Assembly: GCA_000739535.1 (NCBI GenBank)
Contig: DF820471.1
Span: forward strand, 136,903-200,902
Direction: 5' to 3'
DNA length: 64,000 nucleotides
Origin: Candidatus Vecturithrix granuli
Lineage (GTDB): Bacteria > Moduliflexota > Moduliflexia > Moduliflexales > Moduliflexaceae
Of the stretch, positions 53,151 to 61,157 are shown piece after piece (the stretch's first letter is position 1; every line of letters begins with the position of its first letter). The position numbers and the translations under genes were made by a program. Below the pieces are notes generated by a model. The model made no database searches. It worked only from the letters and a program-made list of their open reading frames with translations, and was not told the DNA's origin.

Positions 53151-55036
53151 GCGGAAAAATTACGGTTCTTCCTGATGAAGTTGCGAATCATATTGCCGCT
53201 GGTGAAGTGGTTGAACGGCCGGCCTCTGTGGTGAAAGAACTGATGGAAAATGCGATTGACGCCGAAGCGACCCAGATCGACATTGAAATCGGGGTCGGTG
53301 GAAAAGCCTATATTCGCGTCCGTGACAACGGCTATGGCATGTCACGCGCAGACGCCGAACTTGCCTTTGAACGCCATGCCACCAGTAAAATTCGCTGCAC
53401 AGAAGATATTGCCCATATCGCCACCCTGGGCTTTCGGGGCGAAGCCCTGCCAAGCATAGCTTCTGTCTCGAAACTCACACTGCTCACACAAACACCGGGT
53501 TCATTCGTGGGAACTCGCATTGAAATTCATGGCGGCGAGATCCTGAAAATCATGGAGAGCGGCTCTGCCCCTGGCGCCTATATCGAAGTCAACGATCTCT
53601 TTTATAAAACTCCGGCCAGATTGAAATTTCTGAAATCCGCCGCAACCGAACTCAGCTACATTAACAACGTGATCACCGATTTGGCGTTGGCTCATCCGCA
53701 CATTGGTTTCACCGTCAAAAATAACGCCAAAGAACAATTGCACCTGTCAGCCGAGAATACTTTATTACAGCGTATCGCCGGTTTGTTTGGCCGCGACGCG
53801 ATTCGAGAATTGGTCGAAATCCACGAAAGCGCGGGGAGTCTGGAAGTCCTCGGATTTATCGGGCTGCCATCCTTCCACAAAGCGAACCGCAATTATCAAA
53901 AGACTTTTGTCAACCGACGACCGGTCAAAGATAAAGTGCTCAGCCATGCCATTCAGCAAGCATACGAGACGCTCATTCCCAAACGTCGCTATCCTGTCGC
54001 GTTCGTATTTCTTGCGCTTCCGGTTGAACTGGTTGACGTCAACGTGCATCCGACAAAGATGGAAATTCGTTTCATCAACTCCCAGGCGATTCATCAATTT
54101 GTAGTGAACGCTATTCGTAAAACCTTAAGTACAGCCCTCAATACGCGTTCATTGCCAGCCCTTGAGACGCCGGACGAATCGGAACAATCGGCTTTTTCTG
54201 AACCTTCTGACGCCGAGGACGCGCAGTTTGAATTCTCGCCTCCTCAAAGAAATCGCTTTCCCGGAGAAAAAAGAGTGCCGCAAGGAGAACCATGTAAGGG
54301 CGCTCCCTTTCTTTCGGAATTCCCCGAATCCACAGAAAATTCCGGAGAGCCTTCCGAATTTCGCCCATTTCCAAGACCTCATCGCTCAACTCCGGGGCCT
54401 GCATCATTGCCTGCCCAGGAAGGTGTCATCAGTCAGATTCAGCCAGGATCGGCGCTATTTTCCCGTATGAGGCCGATCGGACAATTTCAGGAAACTTATA
54501 TCCTGACAGAACAGGGCAATGACCTTTTTATTATAGACCAACATGCCGCGCACGAACGTATTTTTTATGAAAAGCTGCAGACGCAGCTTCAGAAAAACGC
54601 GCTTGATATTCAACACCTCTTATTCCCGGTTTCGATTGAACTTTCCCATCGAGAACAGGCGATATTGGAAGAGTATTTGCCCACGCTGCAACAGTACGGC
54701 TTAGAACTGGAGCCCTTTGGCGGGAATACCTACATTCTCAAAGCGGTGCCGGCCATGCTCGCCAAAGCGGATTATAAAAAGCTGATCTACGATATTCTGG
54801 ATCACCTGACCGAAAGCGGAAAAACCACCGGAGTTCAAGAAAAACTCGATGACTTGCTGAAAGTCATGGCCTGCCATACCGCCATTAGAGCGCACCACCG
54901 TCTGCAAGAATCGCAGATCATTGCCTTATTGCAACAGCTTGACGGATTGCAACTACCCTACACCTGTCCGCATGGCCGCCCCATGATCATCAAACTCAGC
55001 CTGACAGATCTCGAAAAAAAATTCGGACGCACATAA
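53147..55036 (+). CDS. mutL: DNA mismatch repair protein MutL
   Basis: 629 residues. The N-terminal GHKL ATPase has ELMENAIDA, DNGYGM, ATSKI and GFRGEALPSIASVS. A Pro-rich linker spans about 345-430. The C-terminal domain has DQHAAHERIFYE (from residue 464), the DQHA(x)2E(x)4E metal motif of nicking MutL proteins, and CPHGRP at 607-612, so it should be an endonuclease as in bacteria without MutH. It couples mismatch recognition by MutS to strand cutting. MutS is not in the window. Confidence 0.96.
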   Translation: MSGKITVLPDEVANHIAAGEVVERPASVVKELMENAIDAEATQIDIEIGVGGKAYIRVRDNGYGMSRADAELAFERHATSKIRCTEDIAHIATLGFRGEALPSIASVSKLTLLTQTPGSFVGTRIEIHGGEILKIMESGSAPGAYIEVNDLFYKTPARLKFLKSAATELSYINNVITDLALAHPHIGFTVKNNAKEQLHLSAENTLLQRIAGLFGRDAIRELVEIHESAGSLEVLGFIGLPSFHKANRNYQKTFVNRRPVKDKVLSHAIQQAYETLIPKRRYPVAFVFLALPVELVDVNVHPTKMEIRFINSQAIHQFVVNAIRKTLSTALNTRSLPALETPDESEQSAFSEPSDAEDAQFEFSPPQRNRFPGEKRVPQGEPCKGAPFLSEFPESTENSGEPSEFRPFPRPHRSTPGPASLPAQEGVISQIQPGSALFSRMRPIGQFQETYILTEQGNDLFIIDQHAAHERIFYEKLQTQLQKNALDIQHLLFPVSIELSHREQAILEEYLPTLQQYGLELEPFGGNTYILKAVPAMLAKADYKKLIYDILDHLTESGKTTGVQEKLDDLLKVMACHTAIRAHHRLQESQIIALLQQLDGLQLPYTCPHGRPMIIKLSLTDLEKKFGRT

Positions 55037-55063
55037 AAAATTGTCATTTTCTGCATTTAAAAG

Positions 55064-55093
55064 TTGACAAAATTTCTGTGGCTTCGATAGATA
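55064..55093 (+). promoter_or_regulatory. Likely tRNA-Val promoter
   Basis: TTGACA at 55064-55069 and TAGATA at 55088-55093 with an 18-base spacer. The start would lie near 55100, just before the tRNA at 55111. Confidence 0.55.
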
Positions 55094-55110
55094 GAATGCA
55101 GAATGAAACA

Positions 55111-55183
55111 GGACGCTTAGTTCAGGGGTTAGAACGCTGTCCTCACACGGCAGAAGTCGCTGGTTCAAATCCAGCAGCGTCCA
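55111..55183 (+). tRNA. tRNA-Val (CAC)
   Basis: 73-base cloverleaf. Acceptor GGACGCT pairs with AGCGTCC (55176-55182), discriminator A 55183. The anticodon stem CTGTC/GGCAG encloses CTCACAC, giving anticodon CAC (Val, GTG codons). The T arm is GCTGG-TTCAAAT-CCAGC. CCA is not encoded. A terminator follows. Confidence 0.95.
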
Positions 55184-55190
55184 TGCGTTG

Positions 55191-55229
55191 AAAATGCCCG
55201 GTACCTGACGAGTGCCGGGCATTTTTTTT
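55191..55229 (+). terminator. Terminator of tRNA-Val
   Basis: Arms AAAATGCCCGG (55191-55201) and CCGGGCATTTT (55215-55225) followed by T residues to 55229. Typical intrinsic terminator, eight bases after the tRNA. Confidence 0.9.
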
Positions 55230-55230
55230 G

Positions 55231-55288
55231 ATGTAGCGCGAAATTCCTTTTCGCGGCCTGACACGCGAAAAGGAATTTCGCGCTACAT
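55231..55288. repeat. Palindrome of the CGCGAAA family
   Basis: 25-base perfect arms (55231-55255, 55264-55288), ATGTAGCGCGAAATTCC type. Same outer sequence (TGTAGCGCGAAA) as the units at 8.1-8.3 kb but a different inner part (TTCCTTTT instead of CTCCAGTT). It ends ten bases before the ruvX start. Confidence 0.85.
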
Positions 55289-55298
55289 TGGGGAAACG

Positions 55299-55730
55299 AT
55301 GGGAAGAATTCTGGGATTAGATGTGGGCGATAAACGGATTGGCGTTGCTCTGAGCGATGAATTGAAATGGACGGCGCAGGCCCTGATGACGATTCAACGT
55401 GAAAGCAAACAAAAAGACATTCCGGCGATCTTGCATCTGCTTGGCGCGCACGATATTGAAGAGATTGTTATCGGTCTGCCGAAAAATATGAATGATACAT
55501 TGGGAGAACAGGCTGAAAAAGTGCTGAAGTTTTCAAAACAGTTAGAAAATCGAGTAGAAGGAGTCAAAGTGACGCTTTGGGATGAACGGCTGACCACAAC
55601 GGCGGCTGAGCGCATGCTGGTAAAGGCAGATGTCAGCCGCAAAAAACGCAAAAAAGTGGTGGATACCATTGCCGCAGTGTTTATTCTGCAAAGCTATCTG
55701 GACGCACGCGATGGATACCTTTGTCCTTAA
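55299..55730 (+). CDS. RuvX/YqgF Holliday-junction resolvase-like protein
   Basis: 143 residues with an RNase-H fold. GRILGLDVGDKRIGVALSD at the start holds the first catalytic Asp; VIGLPKNMN, LWDERLTTTAAERML (catalytic Glu) and DTIAAVFILQSYLD (last Asp) are family signatures. It acts in 16S rRNA end processing in E. coli. The ATG at 55299 has GGGG upstream; the earlier in-frame start lies in palindrome sequence. It overlaps the next gene by 20 bases. Confidence 0.92.
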   Translation: MGRILGLDVGDKRIGVALSDELKWTAQALMTIQRESKQKDIPAILHLLGAHDIEEIVIGLPKNMNDTLGEQAEKVLKFSKQLENRVEGVKVTLWDERLTTTAAERMLVKADVSRKKRKKVVDTIAAVFILQSYLDARDGYLCP

Positions 55731-57471
55731 CGCCATCACGCAGGAATTGCAACAGCAGATCTGCCTGGCAAAGATCAATCATATTTCCCAGCCGGATGAG
55801 CAGAGCGTGATCCTGGGGCTTTGGCAGCGCGGTCAAGAATTGCGTCTGGCGATCTCGGTAGATGCGCGTTATCAATATCTGTTTCTCACCCGGCAGCCTG
55901 CGCCAAATCAGGTTTTTAATTTCGGCAAATTTCTCCAGCATCATATCAAAAATGCAGAAATTCGCGCTATCCAAAAACCCTTGCTGGAAAGGATTATCAC
56001 CTTTGATCTGGTCAAAAAAGATATTGACGGACAAGACCTGAAATTCAGGTTGGTTCTTGAGATTATGGGGCGTTACAGCAATTTGATCCTGATCAATCAG
56101 GACACCAACAAAATTTTAGACAGTTTACAGCATGTCACCGCTGTTCAGAGTTCGTACCGGCGCATCGCTCCCGGCGCAGAGTATGTTCCGCCGCCTCTTC
56201 AGGAAAAAGAAGAACTCCTCAATATCGATCAAACCCGCTTCCAGCAGATTCTCGCAGACTATGAACAGGAAGCCCAAACCTCAGCCTCGGCCTGTTTGTG
56301 GAAATTCCTCATTCAACGCATCGGCGGCCTTAGTCCGCTGTTAGCTAAAGAAATTGAAGGCGCGCATCTTGATACCAGTGCAGAAGCGCGCTGGCAACGA
56401 TTGTCCGAATTAATCAGGATTGTCAGAGAAGGAGCATATCAGCCCACCCTGATTTTGGAACAGGGGCAGCAAGGGAAGCAAAAACCATTGGCTCTCTCAG
56501 CGATTCCACTTGCAGAATTTCCGCATGGCAAAACCTGTGACGTGAAAACGCCGGATTCGATGAACGCCGCGGCCGAACAGTATTATACGATTCTGGTTGA
56601 ACGCCAGCGTTATGACACCCTGAAAGCCACGCTCATGCAACCGTTAACTGCCCGCCTCGCCAAAGCACGCAAAAAACGCGAACACCTTCTGGCTCAGAAA
56701 CAGCAGATTGACCAGGCTGAAGACTATAAACGCCAGGGGGAACTGATTACCACGAATCTGTATCAGTTGTCAAAAGGAATGAACTCTGCCAGGGTGATTG
56801 ATTATTACAGCGAAGATCAAGCGTTGATAGAAATTCCGCTCGATCCCAAATTCACCCCGGCTCAAAATGCGCAGCGCTATTTTAAACGCTATAGCAAATT
56901 GAAGCAGGGCAGCGTGATGACGGAGCAACGCCTTGCAGCCACAGAACAAGAACTGGCCTACCTGGAAGAAGTGCAATTTTTTGTGGAAGATGCGCAAAAC
57001 TTTTACGATCTTCAACAACTTCGCGCCGAGATGGAGGCAGCGACACCTTCGAAATCAAAGAAGAAATCCGTTTCCAAATCAGAACCTGCGAAACCAGCGC
57101 AGCCGTTCCTGCGTTTCGTTTCCTCCGATGGATTTGACATCTATGTGGGCCGAAGCAGCCGCGAAAACGATCTCTTGACCCAGCGCACGGCCCTGCCGGA
57201 GGACGTCTGGCTGCACGTGCACAAGGCGCCGGGTTCGCACGTGCTGATTCTCAACCGCGAACGCAAAACCCCGGTGCCGGACCAGACGCTGCGCGAAGCC
57301 GCCTCGCTCGCCGCCTACTATAGCAAACTCAGGCGTTCCGGGCGCGTTGACGTGATCTATACCTCCAAAAAATACGTCCGCAAGCCCAAAGGCAGCCCCC
57401 CGGGACTTGTGATCGTCCAGGAATTTCAAACCCTGCGCGTCATCCCACAAGCCAATTTAACCGCGAAATAA
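55711..57471 (+). CDS. RqcH/NFACT-family ribosome quality control protein
   Basis: 586 residues. The NFACT-N domain starts MDTFVLNAITQELQQQICLA and includes RIAPGAEYVPPP. A coiled-coil region lies about 320-450 (ARLAKARKKREHLLAQKQQI). The C-terminal NFACT-R domain has DGFDIYVGRSSRENDLLT and DVWLHVHKAPGSHVLI, then GLVIVQEFQTLRV. RqcH binds stalled 50S subunits and directs alanine tailing; older names are fibronectin-binding protein FbpA. It overlaps the ruvX end by 20 bases. Confidence 0.92.
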   Translation: MDTFVLNAITQELQQQICLAKINHISQPDEQSVILGLWQRGQELRLAISVDARYQYLFLTRQPAPNQVFNFGKFLQHHIKNAEIRAIQKPLLERIITFDLVKKDIDGQDLKFRLVLEIMGRYSNLILINQDTNKILDSLQHVTAVQSSYRRIAPGAEYVPPPLQEKEELLNIDQTRFQQILADYEQEAQTSASACLWKFLIQRIGGLSPLLAKEIEGAHLDTSAEARWQRLSELIRIVREGAYQPTLILEQGQQGKQKPLALSAIPLAEFPHGKTCDVKTPDSMNAAAEQYYTILVERQRYDTLKATLMQPLTARLAKARKKREHLLAQKQQIDQAEDYKRQGELITTNLYQLSKGMNSARVIDYYSEDQALIEIPLDPKFTPAQNAQRYFKRYSKLKQGSVMTEQRLAATEQELAYLEEVQFFVEDAQNFYDLQQLRAEMEAATPSKSKKKSVSKSEPAKPAQPFLRFVSSDGFDIYVGRSSRENDLLTQRTALPEDVWLHVHKAPGSHVLILNRERKTPVPDQTLREAASLAAYYSKLRRSGRVDVIYTSKKYVRKPKGSPPGLVIVQEFQTLRVIPQANLTAK

Positions 57472-57483
57472 CTTGTTCTCTGC

Positions 57484-57551
57484 ACAACAACGGATTAAAG
57501 AAATCAACGGATTTGGGAAAAAATTCGTTGATTTCTTTAATCCGTTGTTGT
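57484..57551. terminator. Long hairpin after rqcH
   Basis: 26-base perfect arms (57484-57509, 57526-57551; ACAACGGATTAAAGAAATC type). It lies between the rqcH gene and the convergent cupin gene. No T run, so it may be a repeat as well as a terminator. Confidence 0.65.
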
Positions 57552-57572
57552 GTTATTGACGAAGGGCATGAT

Positions 57573-57926
57573 TCATGTTATGCTGGATCGTAAAAAATCT
57601 CCATCAATAATGAGGAGTTTGACCCCTTTTTCTGTCCGGGAACGATGTGAACTGAGATCATCTGAAACGATATAGGTCATTCCCGCAGTTAATACGTGGG
57701 TTTCACCGGTTTGCAGTTCACTCACGAATTCGCCTTCCAAACAGTGAACAATGTGGCCTTTCTGACACCAATGGTCAGCAAGATAGCCCGGCGCATATTC
57801 CACAATTCGCACGCGCAGACCCGGAAATTGAAGCGTCTGCCATGTCGCCGCGCCTGTTTCGCCCGGATGTTCTGTTTTGGGAATGGTTGTCCAATCAATA
57901 ACCTGAAAGTCAATATTGCTATTCAT
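57573..57926 (-). CDS. Cupin protein with DHW/CW motif
   Basis: 117 residues, one cupin barrel. ADHWCQKGHIVHCLEGEF (about 49-66) holds the His/Trp/Cys pattern of the DHCW-type small cupins; LTAGMTYIVSDDLSSHRS is the second motif. Metal binding is likely, function unknown. The ATG at 57926 has AAAGGAAAG before it and is chosen over the longer frame. It follows the DUF5615 gene. Confidence 0.82.
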   Translation of the reverse strand: MNSNIDFQVIDWTTIPKTEHPGETGAATWQTLQFPGLRVRIVEYAPGYLADHWCQKGHIVHCLEGEFVSELQTGETHVLTAGMTYIVSDDLSSHRSRTEKGVKLLIIDGDFLRSSIT

Positions 57927-57942
57927 ACGCAGCTTTCCTTTG

Positions 57943-58326
57943 TTATATGGGTCCAACTTTCCAGACACTGCTCTCCAAAGGAGACCAATCTGTTAGATAT
58001 TCCAACTTGTTTTGCATTTCGTCAACAGTCATTGCATTCAACAGGTGTAACATGCGTTTCACAATTTCGCCGATAGGAAAACGTTTGGAGACGATAATCC
58101 CCCAATGAGAATTATTGTTTTGGAGATATTCAGCATGAAGCTGCACAAAATCCCGGACATTAAACGTCAGAATCGCTCGTTGCTGGGAAACGGCATCAAC
58201 GTCAGTTTGCCCTAAATTTCCAGCCTCTGGAGTTGATATGGCGTCATAACCTCGTTCTCGTAGTGCTCTGGCGATAGTTCCATACATATCTTCGTCGGTA
58301 TAAACGTGAATATACAATGCGCTCAT
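57943..58326 (-). CDS. DUF5615-family PIN-like protein (toxin-like)
   Basis: 127 residues. YTDEDMYGTIARALRERGYD at the start carries the acidic residues of the PIN-like fold, and QQRAILTFNVRDFVQLH the second acidic stretch. Proteins of this family often pair with DUF433 proteins as toxin-antitoxin-like units. Its ATG overlaps the DUF433 stop (58323-58326). RNase activity is inferred from the fold only. Confidence 0.85.
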   Translation of the reverse strand: MSALYIHVYTDEDMYGTIARALRERGYDAISTPEAGNLGQTDVDAVSQQRAILTFNVRDFVQLHAEYLQNNNSHWGIIVSKRFPIGEIVKRMLHLLNAMTVDEMQNKLEYLTDWSPLESSVWKVGPI

Positions 58327-58634
58327 GAAGCTGTCACAACTTCGCAGCGTGTCGTTTCCTTTTGGTGCTGCCGGATGATCTGATGATCTGCGCCAATCCC
58401 GGTTTCTATTTCTTCTTTGTGATCATAGAAATATGAAAGGGCATCATGCAATTGAGCTTCCGTAATATGAGGAAGTTCTGTTAAAATTTGATAGGCGTCC
58501 ATCCCCAGACGATAATATTCGACGATGGCCTGCACAGGAGTTCGCGTTCCCTTGATAATCGGACGTCCGCCGCATATAGCAACGGCCTTGATAATGTATG
58601 GATGTTCTGTAGAAATGATTTGTTTTGAATTCAT
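58323..58634 (-). CDS. DUF433-family protein (antitoxin-like)
   Basis: 103 residues. ICGGRPIIKGTRTPVQAIVEYYRLGMDAYQILTELPHITEAQLHDALSYFYDHKEEIE is the DUF433 helix-turn-helix domain and covers most of the protein. It is the expected antitoxin or repressor of the DUF5615 gene that follows with a four-base overlap. The ATG at 58634 is nine bases from AGAGGT; an upstream GTG (58640) is less likely. Confidence 0.88.
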   Translation of the reverse strand: MNSKQIISTEHPYIIKAVAICGGRPIIKGTRTPVQAIVEYYRLGMDAYQILTELPHITEAQLHDALSYFYDHKEEIETGIGADHQIIRQHQKETTRCEVVTAS

Positions 58635-58778
58635 TGGCACTGACCTCTTTCATAAGCCATTTTGAAATCTGGAACCATGTACTCATTCTATTTTTTCGTC
58701 GAATAGGATTTTTGTCAACAGATTTCTCGAGTTCCCTGCTTGTCGAACAATGTGAGTTTTCAGATTATCGAACGTGCG

Positions 58779-58806
58779 CGTTCCCTTCGACTTCGCTCAG
58801 GGAACG
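58779..58806. repeat. CCTTCGACTTCGCTCAGGG palindrome
   Basis: 28-base palindrome CGTTCCCTTCGACTT.../...GGGAACG, nearly identical to the core at 37518-37543. It lies between the DUF433 gene and the HNH gene. Confidence 0.8.
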
Positions 58807-58838
58807 CCTATCATGTACAGCATACCACTATAAATCGA

Positions 58839-59606
58839 TCAGCAGTTTTTTTCCACTTCAGAACGATCTTTGCGACTATTTTGTTTGTGATTCTTCGCTC
58901 CCTTCCCCCGATTGCATGTTTCACAGGATGTGATTAAATTTTCTAAACTTGTAACTCCTCCATTTTTCACTGATATTTTATGGTCTGCCTCCAAAATAAC
59001 ATCAGGCGGCTTTCTTCCGCAATATTGACAAGTAAAATCGTCTCGTGCAAACACAGCCCATCGCAACTTTTTTGACATTCCTTCTCGTCGGGTTTTAGTT
59101 TTAGCAGGAGGCGTCTTTTTCGGATCAATAAATAGGTCTGAAAAAACTGAATACTCTGAGCATTCGGTATAATGCCATGGTATTATAATTCCCCATGCAT
59201 ATCGAGGATCGTCGTCAGAAACATTCATCTGTGTGAGTTGTGAAATGACGTGCTCATGATGTAAACTATCAGTATATTCATGTAATCCTGATGCAAAAAT
59301 TCCAAATACCATAAAAGTCACTTCAGGGCAAAACTTAGCCACGCCTGTCAATTGATTATGATCATCACTAAATATAGTTGCTTCATCCTCACTAAGTAAC
59401 GAGGTATAATCTTTCCACTTCTTGTCTAATCGTTGGATTTCAGCATCAGCTATACGAGTTGTGTAACCAGATAGTGATAACAAGCATAATGATGCATAAT
59501 ACCGGGGACATAAATCATGCGAAGCTATCGGGCATCGTGGTGTTGTTTTGAGTTGTTGACTCTTCGAAGTATACCACTCTAATGTTGGAAAAATTTTTTG
59601 TAGCAT
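58839..59606 (-). CDS. HNH endonuclease domain protein
   Basis: 255 residues. The C-terminal third is an HNH nuclease: CQYCGRKPPDVILEADHKIS (zinc CxxC and the first His), NGGVTSLENLITSC (Asn) and CETCNRGKG (second CxxC). The first 165 residues are not recognised. There is no methylase or restriction partner nearby. No ribosome site is visible before the ATG. It may belong to the accessory cluster that follows. Confidence 0.85.
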   Translation of the reverse strand: MLQKIFPTLEWYTSKSQQLKTTPRCPIASHDLCPRYYASLCLLSLSGYTTRIADAEIQRLDKKWKDYTSLLSEDEATIFSDDHNQLTGVAKFCPEVTFMVFGIFASGLHEYTDSLHHEHVISQLTQMNVSDDDPRYAWGIIIPWHYTECSEYSVFSDLFIDPKKTPPAKTKTRREGMSKKLRWAVFARDDFTCQYCGRKPPDVILEADHKISVKNGGVTSLENLITSCETCNRGKGAKNHKQNSRKDRSEVEKNC

Positions 59607-59756
59607 AACACGATCTTTACTACATACTAAGGGACATAGGAGACTCTATCATGTCGTATTCCTCAGTAAAGCTGCTATTTTTTTCGTCAGGAGTTTGGAT
59701 GGACGCTTGATCCGTAAATTCTAACCTGAGCGTCATTCCAAACCGATTAGTCTTTC

Positions 59757-59972
59757 TCATTCACATTCATGAATAAGGGGATAGATTTCGACAGCTACCG
59801 TATAACATGAACGCCAATTCCAAAATGGGCGCTTGTACAACTTACTTATAATAGTATCCAGAAGTGGGCCTGAATACTTTTGCTGATAAAGCCCAAGAGA
59901 AGGGCTGCCGAGATTTAGCAGCAACGCGATTTCATAAATATCATCTGCAAACTTCTCAAGAGTCAGCTCCAT
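59757..59972 (-). CDS. Small hypothetical protein
   Basis: 71 residues starting MELTLEKFADDIYEIALLL. GGAGG lies seven bases before this ATG (59972). No family is recognised and no membrane segment is present. Confidence 0.6.
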   Translation of the reverse strand: MELTLEKFADDIYEIALLLNLGSPSLGLYQQKYSGPLLDTIISKLYKRPFWNWRSCYTVAVEIYPLIHECE

Positions 59973-60155
59973 GCGGCGACCTCCTCTCAACAGACCCTGT
60001 ACCTATTTGTCGAATCCATCGGCTGCAAACCCATCAGGAAAATAGGACGTGACGAAACTGAATTTTAAAGTCATTACCGCTATGCGCTTCCTTGCAACTG
60101 AATTCGAACAGTGCTATTTTTTGAGCCTGTGAAGAAGTTCCTTCAAAACACAGAG

Positions 60156-60200
60156 GTTCTTTACCGCGCCTGCCTGACGCAGACAGGCGCGGTAAAGAAC
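60156..60200. repeat. Strong hairpin between small gene and membrane cassette
   Basis: 17-base perfect arms (60156-60172, 60184-60200; GTTCTTTACCGCGCCTG type) with an 11-base loop. It lies 26 bases downstream of the 172-residue membrane protein gene (minus strand) and may end the four-gene cassette. Confidence 0.75.
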
Positions 60201-60225
60201 GGGACTGCGTAATGCGTAACATGAG

Positions 60226-60744
60226 TTATTTTATCAGATATTTAAGGCCAAAGACCATATAATCTATATAATGACCAAACCACGAATAGAACAACCACCC
60301 AAATGAAATCGCCCCAATAGCCAAAAATACTATTTTCACGATAATATGTTTGCGATGAATGATTAATGTATATAGGCTGTAACCGACAGAAATGCTGATG
60401 AGTAAGAGAAATATACTCCGAAGAAGATTTTGAAGAATAGTGTTCATGATCGGAGTCATTTTTTCCCCCCACATGATCAGTGCCGTCAGAAAAGGAACAA
60501 AGAGTAACAAGGGAATCCCGATGAGTAACAGAAACGCGACATTAATTTTGAGCCATTGTCGCAAACCACCTTGCGGAGAAATCCAATATTCAAAGGAGAG
60601 CAAATGATATGTTAAGGCTTCAGTAATTCGATGGAACATTGGGAGATTTTCAATATTGGGATCGACAACAGGGGGAATCAACGGGACTGAAGGTGAAAAA
60701 AGTTGCGAAAATCGCTGACGACGGTGCGCAAGTTTATTCATCAT
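60226..60744 (-). CDS. Hypothetical membrane protein, cassette gene 4
   Basis: 172 residues with about three hydrophobic segments (near 68-90, 108-126, 133-152) after a soluble N-terminus of about 60 residues. No family is recognised. Its ATG follows the stop of the preceding gene directly, with that gene's end supplying GGAGGGG as ribosome site, so the two are translationally coupled. Confidence 0.75.
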   Translation of the reverse strand: MMNKLAHRRQRFSQLFSPSVPLIPPVVDPNIENLPMFHRITEALTYHLLSFEYWISPQGGLRQWLKINVAFLLLIGIPLLLFVPFLTALIMWGEKMTPIMNTILQNLLRSIFLLLISISVGYSLYTLIIHRKHIIVKIVFLAIGAISFGWLFYSWFGHYIDYMVFGLKYLIK

Positions 60745-61113
60745 TTACCCCTCCATTGTCGAATGTTTATGAGCATCTTTTCTGGCCTTTGCGCCTAATC
60801 CAATGCCCAATAAAAACATGACGATGGTTGAGATCAGTCCGCCTGCAAGAACAAAATAGAGTGTAAGCACAGAGTCACGCCATCCCCTATTATCTGCGTC
60901 AATACGATCGTTCAAGTCAATAATCTCGCGTTGTGCCATCTCAAGTTGTTGCGTGGTTTTGGCTAATATCGCTTTATTTAACAGCAATTGTTTATCAAGT
61001 TCTTGAATTTGTCGTTTCTCATTCTCGCATAGGCCATACGCCTGTCTATTTACAAATAGCATACTTCCCCCACATAATCCAATGATGAGCAGAATCATGT
61101 TGATATTTTTCAT
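60745..61113 (-). CDS. Hypothetical membrane protein with coiled coil, cassette gene 3
   Basis: 122 residues: N-terminal signal or membrane segment (about 5-20), coiled coil (about 30-75, ENEKRQIQELDKQLLLNK), then a membrane segment (about 84-108). AAGGAGG precedes the ATG. No family is recognised. The layout suggests a periplasmic coiled coil anchored at both ends. Confidence 0.75.
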   Translation of the reverse strand: MKNINMILLIIGLCGGSMLFVNRQAYGLCENEKRQIQELDKQLLLNKAILAKTTQQLEMAQREIIDLNDRIDADNRGWRDSVLTLYFVLAGGLISTIVMFLLGIGLGAKARKDAHKHSTMEG

Positions 61114-61157
61114 CCTTTTTTCCTCCTTGTCAATGAATAAGTGACATAGAACCCGGG

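Noticed and set aside
55212..55298. Extended start of RuvX
   Set aside because: The upstream codons lie in the tRNA terminator and a palindrome; RuvX proteins begin at the ATG 55299 motif.
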